Below, piece after piece: positions 5,701-7,289 of a DNA stretch of 7,289 bases. Within the stretch, counting starts at the first letter, position 1. Each line of letters begins with the position of its first letter. The position numbers and the translations under genes are program-made. This stretch comes from Bifidobacteriaceae bacterium NR021 (GTDB lineage Bacteria > Actinomycetota > Actinomycetes > Actinomycetales > Bifidobacteriaceae), in the NCBI GenBank assembly GCA_003585845.1, contig NQOP01000002.1, positions 132,482-139,770 of the forward strand. The letters run 5' to 3'. The notes below the pieces were generated by a model that worked only from the letters and a program-made list of their open reading frames with translations, made no database searches and had not been told where the DNA came from.

Positions 5701-7238
5701 CAGCCCACGGATCCTTCCATTTGCAACTCAACTAAGCGATTAAGCTCAAGCGCGTACTCCATCGGCAGCTCGCGGCTAATCGGCTCCACGAAGCCGCGCA
5801 CAATCATGCCCATAGCCTCTTTTTCTTCAAGTCCACGACTCATCAAATAGAAAAGCTGATCCTCAGAAACCTTGGAAACAGTGGCCTCGTGAGCCATCGA
5901 AACGTCGTCTTCACGCACATCAACATGCGGATAAGTATCAGACCTCGAAAAATCGTCAACAAGCAAAGCATCGCACACAACAGACGAACTCGAGCCCTTC
6001 GCACCCTTAATAATCTTCACAAGACCGCGGTAAGCTGAACGTCCGCCGCCGCGCGAAATAGACTTAGCAACAATCGTAGAACTCGTGTGCGGAGCCAAAT
6101 GAATCATCTTCGCACCCGTATCTTGATACTGACCGCGTCCAGCAAAGCTCAAAGACATAGTCTCAGCTTTTGCGTACGGCTCAGCAAGAATGCAAGCAGG
6201 ATACTTCATAGTTGCTTTAGAACCGATGTTGCCGTCAACCCACTCCATTGTGCCGCCTTCGCGCACATAAGCTCGCTGAGTTACCAAGTTATACACGTTA
6301 TTTGACCAGTTTTGAACGGTTGTGTATCGCACGCGAGCATGCTTTTCCACAACAATTTCAACATTTGCAGCGTGGAGCGAATCCGTGGAATAAATTGGAG
6401 CCGTGCAACCCTCAACATAATGCACGTACGAGCCTTCGTCTGCAATAATCAACGTGCGCTCAAACTGACCCATGTTCGGCGTATTAATGCGGAAGTAAGC
6501 CTGAAGCGGAATATCCACGTGCACGCCTTTTGGAACGTACACAAACGAACCACCACTCCAAGCCGCTGTGTTAAGAGCCGCAAACTTGTTGTCGTCAACC
6601 GGAATAACAGTTGCAAAATACTTTTTTACAAGCTCCGGATACTTTTGCACTGCTGTATCCGTATCAACAAAAATTACGCCTTGCGCAGCCAAGTCTTCGC
6701 GAATCGAATTGTAAATAACTTCCGACTCATACTGTGCTGCAACGCCTGAAACTAAGCGTTTTTTCTCAGCTTCCGGAATGCCGAGTCTATCGTAAGTTTT
6801 GCGAATATCTTCCGGCAAATCGTCCCAAGTTTTCGCTTGATCGTGAACCGGACGCACGTAGTATTTAAAATCATCCGCGTCAAAACCGCTTAAATCCACG
6901 CCCCAATCCGGCATCGGCTTTTGCAAAAATGCGCGGTAACCTTGCAAACGAAGATTTAGCATCCATTCCGGCTCGTGCTTGTCAGCGGAAATTGCACGAA
7001 CAACCGACTCGTCAATACCCTTCTTCGCAGCCTCGCCTGCAGCATCCGAATCATGCCAACCGTAATTGTAATCGCCAAATTCAGCAACAATCTGCTCGTC
7101 TTGACGGATTTTCTCTTCGTTTACGCGAGCGCGATCTGCCACATACTGGCTCATTTCAACGTCTGCAGCTTTATTTTTTGCGGGATTGCCATCACTTGCT
7201 GCAACGCTTGAATCGCCAGTAACGCCAGTATCATTCAT
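5700..7238 (-). CDS. sufB: SufB, core scaffold of the SufBCD complex (5' end uncertain)
   Basis: At least 512 residues. SufB is the main site where Fe-S clusters are built before transfer. Family similarity starts around residue 29 ([14 protein letters not shown]) and runs to the C-terminus. Seen here: [19 protein letters not shown] (58-75), [19 protein letters not shown] (218-236), EGCTAPIY with C278 (the cysteine equivalent to E. coli SufB C254), CDALLVD with C422, and [21 protein letters not shown] (450-470) with E451 matching the essential glutamate. The core is intact. The ATG at 7238 has no Shine-Dalgarno, and the same frame stays open for 17 more codons to the window edge at 7289, coding a hexapeptide repeat. 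The true start may therefore lie outside the window, or further in at M29. It is the first suf gene visible here and overlaps sufD by one base. Confidence 0.95.
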   Translation of the reverse strand: MNDTGVTGDSSVAASDGNPAKNKAADVEMSQYVADRARVNEEKIRQDEQIVAEFGDYNYGWHDSDAAGEAAKKGIDESVVRAISADKHEPEWMLNLRLQGYRAFLQKPMPDWGVDLSGFDADDFKYYVRPVHDQAKTWDDLPEDIRKTYDRLGIPEAEKKRLVSGVAAQYESEVIYNSIREDLAAQGVIFVDTDTAVQKYPELVKKYFATVIPVDDNKFAALNTAAWSGGSFVYVPKGVHVDIPLQAYFRINTPNMGQFERTLIIADEGSYVHYVEGCTAPIYSTDSLHAANVEIVVEKHARVRYTTVQNWSNNVYNLVTQRAYVREGGTMEWVDGNIGSKATMKYPACILAEPYAKAETMSLSFAGRGQYQDTGAKMIHLAPHTSSTIVAKSISRGGGRSAYRGLVKIIKGAKGSSSSVVCDALLVDDFSRSDTYPHVDVREDDVSMAHEATVSKVSEDQLFYLMSRGLEEKEAMGMIVRGFVEPISRELPMEYALELNRLVELQMEGSVG

Positions 7239-7289
7239 ATTGCTAGTATCGCTAATATTGCTAGTATCGCTAATATTGCTAGTATCGCT
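7182..7289 (-). repeat. 18-bp tandem repeats at or before the sufB start
   Basis: On the minus strand AGCGATACTAGCAATATT occurs perfectly at 7289-7272 and 7271-7254, and again at 7253-7236 with the last base changed, which creates the ATG at 7238. Decayed units follow in phase: [12 protein letters not shown] and SDGNPA (7235-7182). All are in the sufB frame, giving SDTSNI repeated. The array runs off the right edge, so its full length is unknown. Confidence 0.93.

Overview
This window is almost entirely a minus-strand SUF iron-sulfur cluster assembly operon from an actinobacterium. It reads leftward in the order sufB, sufD, sufC, sufS, sufU, then a DUF59/MIP18 (SufT-like) gene, followed by a divergent HAD-family gene. 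The order, the use of SufU rather than SufE/SufA, and the SufB sequence style fit Actinobacteria. The modest GC content (A/T-rich spacers, many AAA/TTT/AAT codons) and the SufB sequence suggest a low-GC member of Bifidobacteriaceae, such as Gardnerella. The genus is inferred from memory of family sequences, not from a search.

Layout, right to left (direction of transcription): sufB (from 7238 or from beyond the window edge, down to 5700) overlaps sufD (5700-4453) by one base. SufC (4443-3667) starts 9 nt after the sufD stop and has a strong Shine-Dalgarno. A 78-nt gap holding three 11-bp tandem repeats and a weak promoter candidate separates sufC from sufS (3588-2188). SufU (2149-1430) and the DUF59 gene (1394-921) follow closely, each with a good ribosome binding site. 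An 83-nt gap with three 13-bp tandem repeats leads to the HAD-like gene (837-193). Positions 1-192 carry no gene. They hold a repeat-hairpin array with a 52-bp period and a long hairpin at the left edge.

How the genes work together: SufS takes sulfur from cysteine and passes it to SufU. The SufB-SufD scaffold with its ATPase SufC builds the cluster. The DUF59 protein probably helps cluster maturation or transfer to target proteins. The HAD-like gene is not a known part of the pathway, and its active-site motifs are degenerate.

The catalytic core of the Suf system looks normal and intact. The unusual point is repetition: SufB (N-terminus), SufS (internal insert) and SufU (N-terminus and a large internal insert) each contain in-frame repeats with an 18-bp or 36-bp period, coding 6- or 12-residue units. 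Two of the operon's spacers also carry short tandem repeats. This looks like slippage-type expansion of linker regions. I see no evidence for a wholly new system, but the repeat-expanded Suf proteins and the left-edge array deserve a check.
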